Assembly (NCBI GenBank): GCA_035548495.1
Contig: DASZSV010000005.1
Span: forward strand, 1-64,000
DNA: 64,000 nt
Origin: CAILZL01 sp035548495
GTDB lineage: Bacteria; Pseudomonadota; Gammaproteobacteria; Steroidobacterales; Steroidobacteraceae
Reading direction: 5' to 3'
The notes beneath the pieces are model-generated. The model had not been told where the DNA came from, searched no databases, and was given only the letters and a program-made list of their open reading frames with translations. The position numbers were made by a program, and so were the translations under genes. Numbering within the stretch: the first letter of the stretch is position 1; each line of letters begins with the position of its first letter. Positions 1 to 8,719 of the stretch are shown here, piece after piece.

Positions 1-753
1 GTTCAGCGACAGCGGACCCACATCATTGTTTGAATTGCCATACACCGCAGGGTCATTCACTTGATTCGGGCCAAACACCGTGCGGCCAGTCGGGTCCAGC
101 AAGCGCCAATGCACATAGCGCGATCCGCCCGTAGTCACCAGGTTCGCAAAGTCAAAGTAATATTGATCGCCGGCACTGGCGTTGAAGCGGTAGGCATTCG
201 TCTCGCTCGCAGGGTTCAATGATTCATTCAGCAGCGGATTGTCCGGCATGATCACCGGTGCATCCGCGAGATTAATCAACCGGAATCCATAACTGCCCGT
301 AGTGGCGCCCACACCATCTACGGTGAGCGTATAGTCGCCGGCCGAGAGATCCAGCACCGGTGTTCCGGAGATACTGGATGAGTCCGAATTGGCGAAATTA
401 TGGCTGGTGATTTTCTCGCCGTGCGGCCCGTTCAGTGTCCAGTTGATATTCGAATTGTTGGTCAGCGAATCAAAAACGATATGGCTGTTGGTATCCAGCG
501 TAAACGTATAGGTGTCGGTTTCGCCCGGGGCATCCAGCGAACCAGTGACCAGCACCGGATTCGCAGACATCAGAACACGTGGTTCGAGCGACTCGAAATG
601 AACGCGCCGTGCAGGCGCCGGTTTGACCTTATTATGACGTTGCTGTTGTCTGACCTGACCGGATCGAAGAAGGCTGCGTATCGCCGCAGCAACTGTCGAA
701 GGCGATGATCCATCAGATTTTTGATTTAACCCGTTATTCTGCTGAACTTTCAC
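1..753 (-). CDS. LEPR-XLL-type giant secreted protein, N-terminal 251 residues (partial)
   Basis: The reading frame is open from a GTG at 753-751 to the left window edge, so only the first 251 residues are visible. A good Shine-Dalgarno AGGAG lies six bases before the GTG, and the next in-frame ATG is only reached inside the motif. Residues 1-50 are polar and basic with no hydrophobic signal peptide. Residues 53-64 read FESLEPRVLMSA, which fits the LEPRxLLsa motif found at the N-terminus of very large repetitive proteins of Planctomycetes and Proteobacteria. After it come two similar beta-rich repeats (about 67-160 and 172-251), each with an aYrF/TYTF strand, an fD segment, a W(r/t)L strand and a PxG turn. 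They resemble bacterial pre-peptidase C-terminal (PPC) domains. The gene is divergent from the exporter-like operon beginning at 1291, so I infer it is that system's cargo. Total length and C-terminus are unknown. Confidence 0.8.
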   Translation of the reverse strand, partial: MKVQQNNGLNQKSDGSSPSTVAAAIRSLLRSGQVRQQQRHNKVKPAPARRVHFESLEPRVLMSANPVLVTGSLDAPGETDTYTFTLDTNSHIVFDSLTNNSNINWTLNGPHGEKITSHNFANSDSSSISGTPVLDLSAGDYTLTVDGVGATTGSYGFRLINLADAPVIMPDNPLLNESLNPASETNAYRFNASAGDQYYFDFANLVTTGGSRYVHWRLLDPTGRTVFGPNQVNDPAVYGNSNNDVGPLSLN

Positions 754-1114
754 AACTCGCTCCTGTTTGATCCGTCCAATTCACATTTTGATTGGTCGAT
801 TAAAAAGTATTGGCAACAAAATCCCTTCCCTGTCCGCATTTCAGACAAGGAGGCAAGTCATTCAATGACCGGGGAAATTCAAGGCGAAAAAAAGGCGATT
901 TGCCCTGGCGCACGCGTTATCGTTATTTTCATCTTCCGCAAAAAATCTATGTATTCCCAACATTCCCGAAGCTCCAAGTGTTATTTGTTATTTAGTCCCT
1001 GATCACTTTGCACAGAGACCTTTCAATGCACATCCAGTCTACAGTCACTTTCACAAATCAAAATATCCGTAATGATCCAGCGTTCAAATTGAAAGATGCA
1101 GGGCGAGGATATAG

Positions 1115-1128
1115 CCACCTTTCGGTGG
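1115..1128 (+). other. Small stem-loop of unknown role
   Basis: CCACC and GGTGG form a five-base-pair stem around a TTTC loop. It sits inside a G/A-rich stretch (about 1100-1146) that superficially recalls the core of a c-di-GMP-I riboswitch, with GGGC before and CCGCAAGAGC after the stem. The second helix of that riboswitch is not visible, and the element lies upstream of the best promoter candidate. I therefore leave it unassigned. Confidence 0.3.
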
Positions 1129-1159
1129 ACCGCAAGAGCTGCAAAAGAATATTTGGTTA

Positions 1160-1189
1160 TTACTGATCGCCGCGAATAAGTACTATACT
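1160..1189 (+). promoter_or_regulatory. Candidate promoter of the TolC/HlyD/M50/SecA-like operon
   Basis: TATACT at 1184-1189 matches the sigma-70 -10 box at five of six positions. A weak -35 (TTACTG, 1160-1165) lies 18 bases upstream. Transcription would start near 1196, leaving a leader of about 95 bases before the ATG at 1291. The weak -35 suggests activator dependence, which is inference. Confidence 0.4.
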
Positions 1190-1290
1190 GAACTTAAGTG
1201 CACCCTAAACGAGATATCTTTGGATTTCATCGGGACGAAATATTGAGCACTCATAAATATTGAAAAGAAACAAATTTGACGGAATTAAAC

Positions 1291-2703
1291 ATGGAGATCA
1301 ATCGTTTGCGCATGCTATCTGTAGTGCTGTGTCATGTTGGAATGTGCTTAAGCGCATTCAGCACACAGGCACAAATGATCACTCTGGGTGACGCGGTAGC
1401 ATTGGCACACAAATCAAATCCGCAATTGCTGGGAGCTGAAGCCAATCTTGACGCGGCGAAAGCCAGAGTCAGGCAAGCTTTCTCGCAAATGATGCCGCAA
1501 CTCTCTGCGAGCGCGACTGCAAACTGGTACCACCGCAACTATGAAACCCAGGGCCTGTTTGGCTCCGATGACATATCGCACTACCCGGGACAGGGCGTCC
1601 AATTCAATTTGTCCCAACCTATCTGGCGGCGTGCCAATTCAATTGCGGTATCACAAGCTCGTGCGACAGCCGGTCAATCGCGCTTTGAACTTGAAGCAGC
1701 TGAAGAAGACATGCTGGTTGCGCTCGCACAATCATGGTTTGATGTGATGGCGGCACAAGATTCGGTTATCGCAGCAAAGGCCACTGTTGACACGACGCAG
1801 AGTGAACTCGCTCAACAGGAAAAAGCCGCACAGCTTCAACTTTCTGCGAGTCCTGACCTGGAGCAATCGCGCAGCAAGTTTGAACAGGCGGTCGCACAGC
1901 TCGCTGCGGCAAGGGGCGATCTTGAAGAAAAATTTGCCAACCTTGAAGACATCGTTGGCTCCATTGACACGTTTCCTGTTCCGGCGCTAGCCGCCAGCTA
2001 TGCAACACCCAACGGCGACGTATCTCAGCTGGATGGTTTACTCAACAACATCGATAACACCAATCCCAATGTGCTGGCAGCGCAAGAAGTATTCCGCGCA
2101 GCAGATGCTGAGGTCAGAAAACAACGCGCAGGAAGTGAACCCACGCTGGACTTGGTCGGAGCCTACAGCCGCAACAAGCAGGGAAGCGGAAATTTTCCTG
2201 GACAATCCGCCTACGATATCAAGCAGAGCTCAGTTGGATTGCAACTGAGCATTCCGCTGTTCTCAAGCGGGCTACAGCATGCAAAAGTAGATGAAGCCAT
2301 GGCACTGCGCCGGAAAGCGCAACAAGATACCATCACCGCAGCACGCACTGCACGTTCCAACGGAAAGATTGCGTGGTTCAGATGGCATACAAATCAGATT
2401 CAACTTAAAGCTGCATTGCAGACGGTCAAATCGGCAGAACTTGACATGCAAACTGCCACCCAAGCCGCCACCACCGGCCTCAAGTCTGAAACCGACAGAC
2501 TCGAAAGCCGTCAGCACTATCTGGAAGCGTGGCGCGACTTGCAAAAGATCCGCTATGACTCCATCGTCAATTTCTTCAGAATCAAAGCAGTCACTGGTGA
2601 TTTGCACGACAAAGACTTGATCGCACTTGATTCTTTTCTCCACCAGCGAACCCAGGAAGCCGCCCAGAGTGAAACTGGCGGTCTATCGAACGGAGTGGAA
2701 TGA
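1291..2703 (+). CDS. TolC-family outer-membrane efflux protein
   Basis: This 470-residue protein has a signal peptide (about residues 1-28, hydrophobic core LSVVLCHVGMCLSAF, likely cleavage after TQAQ) followed by two outer-membrane efflux protein repeats. The mature start ITLGDAVALAHKSNPQL and the later block IKQSSVGLQLSIPLFSSGL are typical of TolC-type channels. Long amphipathic helices rich in Ala, Gln and Glu fill the periplasmic tunnel regions. I take the ATG at 1291 as start; a TTG at 1276 would add five residues. It is the first gene of the operon and its stop overlaps the region of the next gene's start. By family it should be the outer-membrane exit duct. The usual partner pump is absent and a SecA-like ATPase lies in its place three genes downstream. 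Confidence 0.85.
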   Translation: MEINRLRMLSVVLCHVGMCLSAFSTQAQMITLGDAVALAHKSNPQLLGAEANLDAAKARVRQAFSQMMPQLSASATANWYHRNYETQGLFGSDDISHYPGQGVQFNLSQPIWRRANSIAVSQARATAGQSRFELEAAEEDMLVALAQSWFDVMAAQDSVIAAKATVDTTQSELAQQEKAAQLQLSASPDLEQSRSKFEQAVAQLAAARGDLEEKFANLEDIVGSIDTFPVPALAASYATPNGDVSQLDGLLNNIDNTNPNVLAAQEVFRAADAEVRKQRAGSEPTLDLVGAYSRNKQGSGNFPGQSAYDIKQSSVGLQLSIPLFSSGLQHAKVDEAMALRRKAQQDTITAARTARSNGKIAWFRWHTNQIQLKAALQTVKSAELDMQTATQAATTGLKSETDRLESRQHYLEAWRDLQKIRYDSIVNFFRIKAVTGDLHDKDLIALDSFLHQRTQEAAQSETGGLSNGVE

Positions 2704-2704
2704 G

Positions 2705-4564
2705 ATGCTTTCCCAGCTGCACAAGGCATCGGCCGAATCAACTGCAAATGCCGGCAGAAACGGCGCGCTTGATACGGCGTGGGAATCCTTTACGCAACCG
2801 CAGACAGATGCCGATTTTTTCCAATCGTGGTTACAGGTGTTCTGCGCACAAGGAAACGATATTTCCGCCGCCGCCGTGTTACTTCTTGATGCGGCATCCC
2901 AGTCCTTTGTTCCCGTCGCAGTCTGGCCGGATGCGGGACGCGATTACTCCATTTTTACCCGAGTTGCAGAAGACGCGCTGCGTGATGGTAATGGCAAGGT
3001 GCAGGCAAACGAACAATCGGTACACATTGGATATCCGTTGAACGACGCGGGCAGCACACATGGAGTGATCGTCGTTGAATTCCGCGCTGCTGATGATGAA
3101 AAGAAAACGTCGATGTTTCGCCACGTTCATTGGGGATCCGGCTGGTTGCGTTCTGCGCTTTCGTTACGACGAACTGAAGATCTTCGCATCAGGCTTGCAC
3201 GAACGGGCATGATCATGGAGGTTATCACCACAGGACTGAAAAAGGTCCGCCTAAAACAAACTCTATTCGACATCGTTAATCAGTTGTGTAGAGATCTTCA
3301 CTGTTCAAGGGTTGGCATTGGCCTCGTCAAACACAATGTAGTTCACCTCGCCGCCATCTCGGATGCCGCCTGGTTCGAAAGCAAGTCCGACGCTGTAAAA
3401 AAATATGTCGCTGCGATGGAAGAAACTCTGGATGCCGGCGAACCGGTGCAGCTGCTAGCCGATGCCGCAGATGACAGTCAATTGCTGACCCCGTCGCACC
3501 GCGAACTTGCGGCACTGGGGAAAGCCGGCTTTGTGTACAGCATGCCGCTCGTTCTCAACGGACAGATGACTGGCGTGATCATGTTCGAACGCACCACGCC
3601 CTCGCCATTTGACGATGGCGAATCCGTTACAGTCAATGCCATCGCAGGTTTGTTGCCGTCGCTCATCGATCAGAAGCAGCAGGCTGAACGCGGCTACATT
3701 TCAAGAATTTCGAACGACTTGATATCTCTCTACAAGCGATTGTTTGGCTCCGGCCACTTCACCTGGAAGTTTGCTGCAGTCGTAGTGATGGCCTGCGTCG
3801 GCATATTGGCCATTCCCAAAGTGGATTATAGGGTTACCGCCAAGACCATTATCGAAGGAGAAGTACAATCCGCGGCCGTTGCACCATTTCAAGGATATAT
3901 TTTAAAAAGTTTTGTACGCGCCGGTAACATAGTAAAGAAGGGTCAAGTTCTGTGCGTGCTTGATGATCGCGATCTTAAACTGGAGCGCGATAAATGGCAC
4001 AGCGAAATGGAACAGCATCTCAGCGAGTTGCGCCATGCCATGGCTGATCATGACCTGCCCGGAATTCAACTTTACGACGCCAAGGCACGGGAAGCAGAAG
4101 CGCAACTTGCACTGGTCAACGAGCAGTTGTCCCGTGCAGCCATCTCAGCCCCCTTTGACGGCGTAATCATCGCCGGGGATCTCAGTCAGCTCATCGGATC
4201 TCCTGTTGACCAAGGCAAACAGTTATTCGAAATTGCGCCGCTGCAAAACTACCGTGTCATTCTCGAAGTGGATGAAGGTGAGCTGCGATACGTTGGTCTT
4301 GATGACACTGGCTCGTTGTTGATTACCGGACTTACGAGTGAACCTCTGTCCTTTCATGTCAACAACATCACGCCGGTTGCAACAGCCAAGGATGGGCACA
4401 ATTACTTTCGGGTTGAAGCAAAAATGGATAACGCGCCTGTCAACCTGCGGCCCGGCATGGAAGGCATTGGAAAAATCGACGTCGGTAGACATCGTTTGTG
4501 GTGGGTGTTGACACACAAATTTACCGACTGGTTGCATCTTGCATTGTGGCGCTGGCTGCCTTGA
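2705..4564 (+). CDS. GAF-domain / HlyD-type periplasmic adaptor fusion
   Basis: This is a 619-residue protein. I start it at the ATG at 2705, directly after the TolC stop with GGAG eight bases upstream; an upstream ATG at 2627 would overlap tolC by 77 bases. Residues about 30-155 and 175-325 look like two GAF-type cytoplasmic sensor domains. One transmembrane helix follows (about 353-371). Then comes an HlyD-type periplasmic part with a lipoyl half (VAPFQGYIL ... VKKGQVLCVLD), a short helical hairpin (about 420-485), the second lipoyl half (ISAPFDGVIIAGD) and a beta-barrel. The C-terminus ends in aromatic residues. Periplasmic adaptors normally link an inner-membrane pump to TolC. The GAF module would let the assembly respond to a cytoplasmic ligand, which is inference. 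Confidence 0.8.
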   Translation: MLSQLHKASAESTANAGRNGALDTAWESFTQPQTDADFFQSWLQVFCAQGNDISAAAVLLLDAASQSFVPVAVWPDAGRDYSIFTRVAEDALRDGNGKVQANEQSVHIGYPLNDAGSTHGVIVVEFRAADDEKKTSMFRHVHWGSGWLRSALSLRRTEDLRIRLARTGMIMEVITTGLKKVRLKQTLFDIVNQLCRDLHCSRVGIGLVKHNVVHLAAISDAAWFESKSDAVKKYVAAMEETLDAGEPVQLLADAADDSQLLTPSHRELAALGKAGFVYSMPLVLNGQMTGVIMFERTTPSPFDDGESVTVNAIAGLLPSLIDQKQQAERGYISRISNDLISLYKRLFGSGHFTWKFAAVVVMACVGILAIPKVDYRVTAKTIIEGEVQSAAVAPFQGYILKSFVRAGNIVKKGQVLCVLDDRDLKLERDKWHSEMEQHLSELRHAMADHDLPGIQLYDAKAREAEAQLALVNEQLSRAAISAPFDGVIIAGDLSQLIGSPVDQGKQLFEIAPLQNYRVILEVDEGELRYVGLDDTGSLLITGLTSEPLSFHVNNITPVATAKDGHNYFRVEAKMDNAPVNLRPGMEGIGKIDVGRHRLWWVLTHKFTDWLHLALWRWLP

Positions 4565-4574
4565 ACCGATTGCC

Positions 4575-6722
4575 ATGCAGAAGCAGCTTTTCAGTCAGTC
4601 CTGGCACAATGTCGCGTCACTTCATCCACGCTTGATTCCTCACGCCCGCATATTACGGCACACATACCGCGGTCAGCCGTGGTATGTGGTACACGATGCG
4701 ATCAGCCGCCGTTACCATCGCATGTCACCTGGCGCGTACACCATTGTGTCACGCATGGACGGCCAACGTACCGTGCAATCGCTTTGGGACGAAGCCTGTA
4801 AGGTTGGTGGCGATCAGATTCCAACGCAGGACGAAATAGTCGAATTATTAAGCCTGCTGCACGCAAACGATCTCATGTCGTGTGACGCCACACCTGATGG
4901 GGGGCAACTATTCAAACGTTTCAGAAAACAGCGTTTCCAGAATTGGAAACAGCGGTTTGCCAATCCGATGAGCTTGCGAATTCCGCTGATCGATCCTGAC
5001 AACTTCCTGTCGCGCACATTGCCATACGTTCGCGGGATCTTTAGCGGAACCGGCATAGCCATCTGGTGCGCGACGGTATTACTTGCATTGATTCTTGGCG
5101 TGCAACACTGGGATGAACTTGGCTCAAATCTTTCCGACCGGATTCTGTCCTCCCAGAATCTCTTGATCATGAGTTTGCTGTTTATTCCAATAAAAACCAT
5201 CCATGAACTCGGCCATGCTTACTCGACCAAGATGTGGGGCGGCAAAGTACCGGAAATTGGTGTCATGTTTCTAGTCTTCGCCCCCATCCCCTACTGCGAA
5301 AGCTCATCTGCGTCATTGATCAATTCGAAAATCAAGCGCGCTTTGATCGGCGCCGCGGGAATGCTGGCAGAGGTGTTTATCGCCTCAATGGCGATGTTCA
5401 TCTGGCTACTTGTGGAACCGGGTCTGGTACGAGCAATCGCATTCAACGTCATGATTATTGCGGGCATCTCCACCTTGTTGATCAACGGTAATCCCCTGCT
5501 TCGATATGACGCCTACTATATCCTGGCCGATCTCATTGAAATACCCAATCTGGCACAACGCGGACAGCGTTACTGGGCTTATCTTTGCGACCGATACCTG
5601 TTCGGCGCGCGAGACCAACACCCCCCTGATGAAAGCCGTGCGGAAAAGCGCTGGCTGGTGCCATATACGTTGTTGTCGTGGTGTTATCGAACCTTCGTTA
5701 CCATTTCCATCATCTGGTTCGTTGGCGGAAAATTTTTTGTATTTGGCGTAATACTGGCACTGTGGGGCGTCATCACACTACTGCTGTTTCCAGTCTGGAA
5801 AACCTATCAACACATCTGGCACAGTCCATCCCTGCATCGCCGCAGAAACTATGCAACAAGACTCTCGCTGGGAATTCTGCTTTTCATCATCGCTTTCGTC
5901 GCATTTGTGCCCGTTCCCTTGCGTACTACGGCACAGGGCGTGCTGTGGCTGCCTGAAAACGCCTTGTTGCGATCCGGTGAAAATGGCTTTCTTGAGCGTT
6001 GGCTGACCGAACCGGGCGCCCGGGTACGGGTGGATGAACCGGTCATTGTTATTTCCAACCCTTCCCTCGACACGGAAGCAGCGGTGGCTCAGGCGCGCTT
6101 TGACCAGGCCGCTGCACGTTACCAGTCGCTGCAATTTGTGCAACCCGCAGAAGCAGCTGTGGCACAACATGAAGTTGCATACGCTTCAAGACAATTGCAG
6201 GTTGCACGCGAACGGCAACAGCAACTGACCGTGATCGCGGAAGACAATGGAACAATCATCACACCGGAACGACAGGACTTAATTGGACGCTTCTTCAAGA
6301 AAGGTGAGTTGCTGGGATATGTACTCAACAAGGACCAGCTACTGATAAGAGCAGTTGTAAGTCAGGACGACATTGATCTGGTGCGTTCCAGTTTGCGCGA
6401 CGTAGAATTGATCTTTGCGGAGAACAACAATCATGTCTTCAAATCCACCGTGCTAAGGGAATTCCCCGACGCGGTTGACGAGCTACCGACCGCAGCATTG
6501 ACCAGTGCCGGTGGCGGACAATTGCCGGCAGACCCACAGGACAAAAACGGTCGAAAGATTTTCGACCGCGTATTCATGATCGATATCAAATTGCCGGACC
6601 ATTCACCGGTGACCACGGTCGGGTCGCGAGTGTACGTGCGCTTTGATCACCATAAGGAACCGCTGGTACATCAGTGGTATCGCCGGCTGCGCCAGTTATT
6701 CCTCAGACATTTCAATGCGTAA
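4575..6722 (+). CDS. PqqD-like / M50 site-2 protease / HlyD adaptor fusion
   Basis: This is a 715-residue multidomain membrane protein, with its start at the ATG at 4575, ten bases after the previous stop. Residues about 30-105 form a PqqD-like winged-helix segment (YRGQPWYVVHDAISRRYHRM ... DGQRTVQSLW ... LLSLLHANDL), a fold used elsewhere to bind leader peptides. Next come several transmembrane helices carrying the M50 zinc-protease signature HELGH at 210-214 and the third-ligand motif NPLLRYDAYY (Asp312), so the protease looks catalytically intact. From about residue 450 a HlyD-type adaptor follows (AQGVLWLPENALLRSGENGF, GARVRVDEPVIVISNP), with a coiled-coil hairpin and barrel. The architecture resembles proteins annotated as putative peptide zinc metalloproteases. 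Leader recognition and cleavage of an exported substrate is inferred. Confidence 0.85.
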   Translation: MQKQLFSQSWHNVASLHPRLIPHARILRHTYRGQPWYVVHDAISRRYHRMSPGAYTIVSRMDGQRTVQSLWDEACKVGGDQIPTQDEIVELLSLLHANDLMSCDATPDGGQLFKRFRKQRFQNWKQRFANPMSLRIPLIDPDNFLSRTLPYVRGIFSGTGIAIWCATVLLALILGVQHWDELGSNLSDRILSSQNLLIMSLLFIPIKTIHELGHAYSTKMWGGKVPEIGVMFLVFAPIPYCESSSASLINSKIKRALIGAAGMLAEVFIASMAMFIWLLVEPGLVRAIAFNVMIIAGISTLLINGNPLLRYDAYYILADLIEIPNLAQRGQRYWAYLCDRYLFGARDQHPPDESRAEKRWLVPYTLLSWCYRTFVTISIIWFVGGKFFVFGVILALWGVITLLLFPVWKTYQHIWHSPSLHRRRNYATRLSLGILLFIIAFVAFVPVPLRTTAQGVLWLPENALLRSGENGFLERWLTEPGARVRVDEPVIVISNPSLDTEAAVAQARFDQAAARYQSLQFVQPAEAAVAQHEVAYASRQLQVARERQQQLTVIAEDNGTIITPERQDLIGRFFKKGELLGYVLNKDQLLIRAVVSQDDIDLVRSSLRDVELIFAENNNHVFKSTVLREFPDAVDELPTAALTSAGGGQLPADPQDKNGRKIFDRVFMIDIKLPDHSPVTTVGSRVYVRFDHHKEPLVHQWYRRLRQLFLRHFNA

Positions 6723-8703
6723 CATCGTTGCAACATTGCGCGCCGACGTGGTGCTGACCGACGGCGTTTACGCGGAACGCGAGGACCCTGATGCTCATAC
6801 CTTCGAACAATGGCTGCAGAAGTTAATTGCCCATTTTCCGGATCTTGCCGGAAAGCAGCGGCAGATGCGCCGCTTTGTAATGGAGGTCAACGCACTGGAA
6901 CAAGCATTGCAGCGGTTGACGGATAACGCACTGGTTGCCGAGTTCTGGAATCAGGCACCCACGCTGAAAAAATCCGGACTTTCGGACAAACATCTCGCAT
7001 TGGCATTTGCAATAATTCGTGAGGCGTCGCGTCGTGTACTCGGCATGCGGCATCACGACGTCCAGATCATGGGCGGGTGGGTGCTTGTCAACGGCATGGT
7101 TGCTGAAATGGAAACCGGCGAAGGCAAAACACTGGTCGCCACGCTGGCGGCCTGCGCCGTTTCATCAACAGGCGCCATCACCCACGTGATAACCGTCAAC
7201 GACTATCTTGCCGAACGTGATGCCAACAGCAACAGACCACTGTTTGAATTCCTGAATCTGAATTGCGGCACCATATTACAGGGCATGACACCGCTACAGC
7301 GGCGTGAACAATACGCATGCAACATTGTTTACGTATCCAACAAGGAAATCGTATTCGACTATCTGAAGGACAGAATCGCAATCAAAGGTCTGACCGGTCC
7401 GCAGATGCAGTTGCGCAGAGTGTACCAAGATGGGGCGCCGGTACAGACTCTGCTACAGGGATTACATTTTGCAATTGTGGATGAGGCGGACAGCGTGCTG
7501 ATCGACGAAGCACGCACGCCACTGATTATCTCCGAAACAGAATCCGATGAGACAGGTGGAACGCTTTATCACGCAGCTATTGCATGCGCACAAAAGATGA
7601 ACCTTGGCGAGCACTTCCTGGTGCCTTCACCACATGAAGTCTGGATCACCGCAGCTGGACAAAACTTCATTGCAACTCATACTTCACATCTTGGCGGAGT
7701 CTGGACTTCATCGCTGTGGCAGCATGAGCTGATACAAAAAGCACTGACAGCGCTGCATTGCTACAAAAAAGATCAACACTACATCATCGCTGAAGACAAA
7801 ATTCAGATCGTGGACGAATTCTCCGGACGTGTCATGCCGGATCGTTCGTGGGAACGTGGCCTTCACCAGATGATTGAAGCAAAAGAAAACTGTGAGATTA
7901 CCGGGCAGCGACGTACACTGACGCGCATTACTTTCCAGCGTTTCTTCCGTCGCTATCTGATACTGAGTGGCATGACGGGCACGGCGGCGGAGATCAAACC
8001 TGAGCTCCAGTTTGTATATGGATTGAAAGTGCAAAGAATACCCACCAATCTGCCAAGTAAGCGCAACCGTCTCGGCAGCAGATGCAAAATGAGTGCTGAT
8101 GACCGGTGGACTGCTGTCGCCCGCAGAGCCAGTGAACTCGCTTCACAAGGCAGAGCGGTACTTATCGGAACTCGATCAGTACACGCTTCTGAGATTGTTT
8201 CAGCCCTGTTTTCGACAGAAAAAATTGCGCATACCGTGTTAAACGCACGGCAGGACAAGGACGAGGCATTGACCATCGCGGCGGCCGGCGAACCGGGTCG
8301 CATCACCATTGCAACCAACATGGCGGGTCGTGGTACTGACATTCGATTGAACGACGATACGCGCGTGCGAGGTGGATTGCATGTCATATTGACTGAATTC
8401 CATGAATCCGCACGAATCGATCGTCAACTGTTTGGTCGAAGCGCGCGCCAAGGTGATCCCGGAAGTGTTGAAGCCATTGTGAGCCTCGATGACGAACTGT
8501 TCCGCACTCACGCTCCGGTACTGTTGCGTATGGCAAAATTGATCGCTGGTAATCACGATCAATTACCTTCCTGGACCTGCAACCTGCTGGTTCGCATGGC
8601 ACAACGCAATGCAGAACGGAAGAATCGGCGTATTCGCTCGATGACGCTGCGCCACGATCAGCAACTGGAAGCCTCGCTCGCGTTTGTGGGAAAGCCCAGC
8701 TAG
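6715..8703 (+). CDS. SecA-like preprotein translocase ATPase, short form
   Basis: This 662-residue protein begins at the ATG at 6715, overlapping the preceding stop by eight bases (translational coupling). It has the SecA DEAD motor: Walker A METGEGKT at 132-139, VTVNDYLAERDA (SecA-specific), Walker B IVDEAD with VLIDEARTPLIIS at about 254-273, then ILSGMTGTA, and in the second nucleotide-binding domain IATNMAGRGTDI and QLFGRSARQGDPG. A crosslinking-domain-like segment (about 275-410) is present. Ordinary bacterial SecA is about 900 residues; here the helical wing/scaffold region is cut short and there is no C-terminal cysteine zinc finger. That shape and its place in an exporter operon make it an accessory SecA paralogue rather than the housekeeping one. 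It probably energises export of a specific substrate. Confidence 0.88.
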   Translation: MRNIVATLRADVVLTDGVYAEREDPDAHTFEQWLQKLIAHFPDLAGKQRQMRRFVMEVNALEQALQRLTDNALVAEFWNQAPTLKKSGLSDKHLALAFAIIREASRRVLGMRHHDVQIMGGWVLVNGMVAEMETGEGKTLVATLAACAVSSTGAITHVITVNDYLAERDANSNRPLFEFLNLNCGTILQGMTPLQRREQYACNIVYVSNKEIVFDYLKDRIAIKGLTGPQMQLRRVYQDGAPVQTLLQGLHFAIVDEADSVLIDEARTPLIISETESDETGGTLYHAAIACAQKMNLGEHFLVPSPHEVWITAAGQNFIATHTSHLGGVWTSSLWQHELIQKALTALHCYKKDQHYIIAEDKIQIVDEFSGRVMPDRSWERGLHQMIEAKENCEITGQRRTLTRITFQRFFRRYLILSGMTGTAAEIKPELQFVYGLKVQRIPTNLPSKRNRLGSRCKMSADDRWTAVARRASELASQGRAVLIGTRSVHASEIVSALFSTEKIAHTVLNARQDKDEALTIAAAGEPGRITIATNMAGRGTDIRLNDDTRVRGGLHVILTEFHESARIDRQLFGRSARQGDPGSVEAIVSLDDELFRTHAPVLLRMAKLIAGNHDQLPSWTCNLLVRMAQRNAERKNRRIRSMTLRHDQQLEASLAFVGKPS

Positions 8704-8719
8704 ATGAAGAAGACTCACC

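Larger units (their letters stand above)
754..1290. promoter_or_regulatory. Divergent intergenic region between the LEPR-XLL gene and the TolC operon
   Basis: This 537-base AT-leaning gap separates two divergent genes and should hold both promoters. On the plus strand a TATACT -10 candidate and a small CCACC/GGTGG hairpin are visible (listed separately). For the minus gene I see only the AGGAG ribosome-binding site at 760-764 and no convincing -35/-10 pair. A small ORF at 810-995 has no family resemblance and I do not support it as a gene. No regulator gene is adjacent. Confidence 0.5.

Noticed and set aside
810..995. Small ORF in the divergent intergenic region
   Set aside because: No family resemblance, no credible ribosome-binding site, and it lies across the expected promoter region of both neighbours.
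1091..1160. c-di-GMP-I (GEMM) riboswitch before the TolC operon
   Set aside because: GGGC and CCGCAAGAGC around a short hairpin are suggestive, but the second conserved helix and receptor are missing, and the best promoter lies downstream of it.
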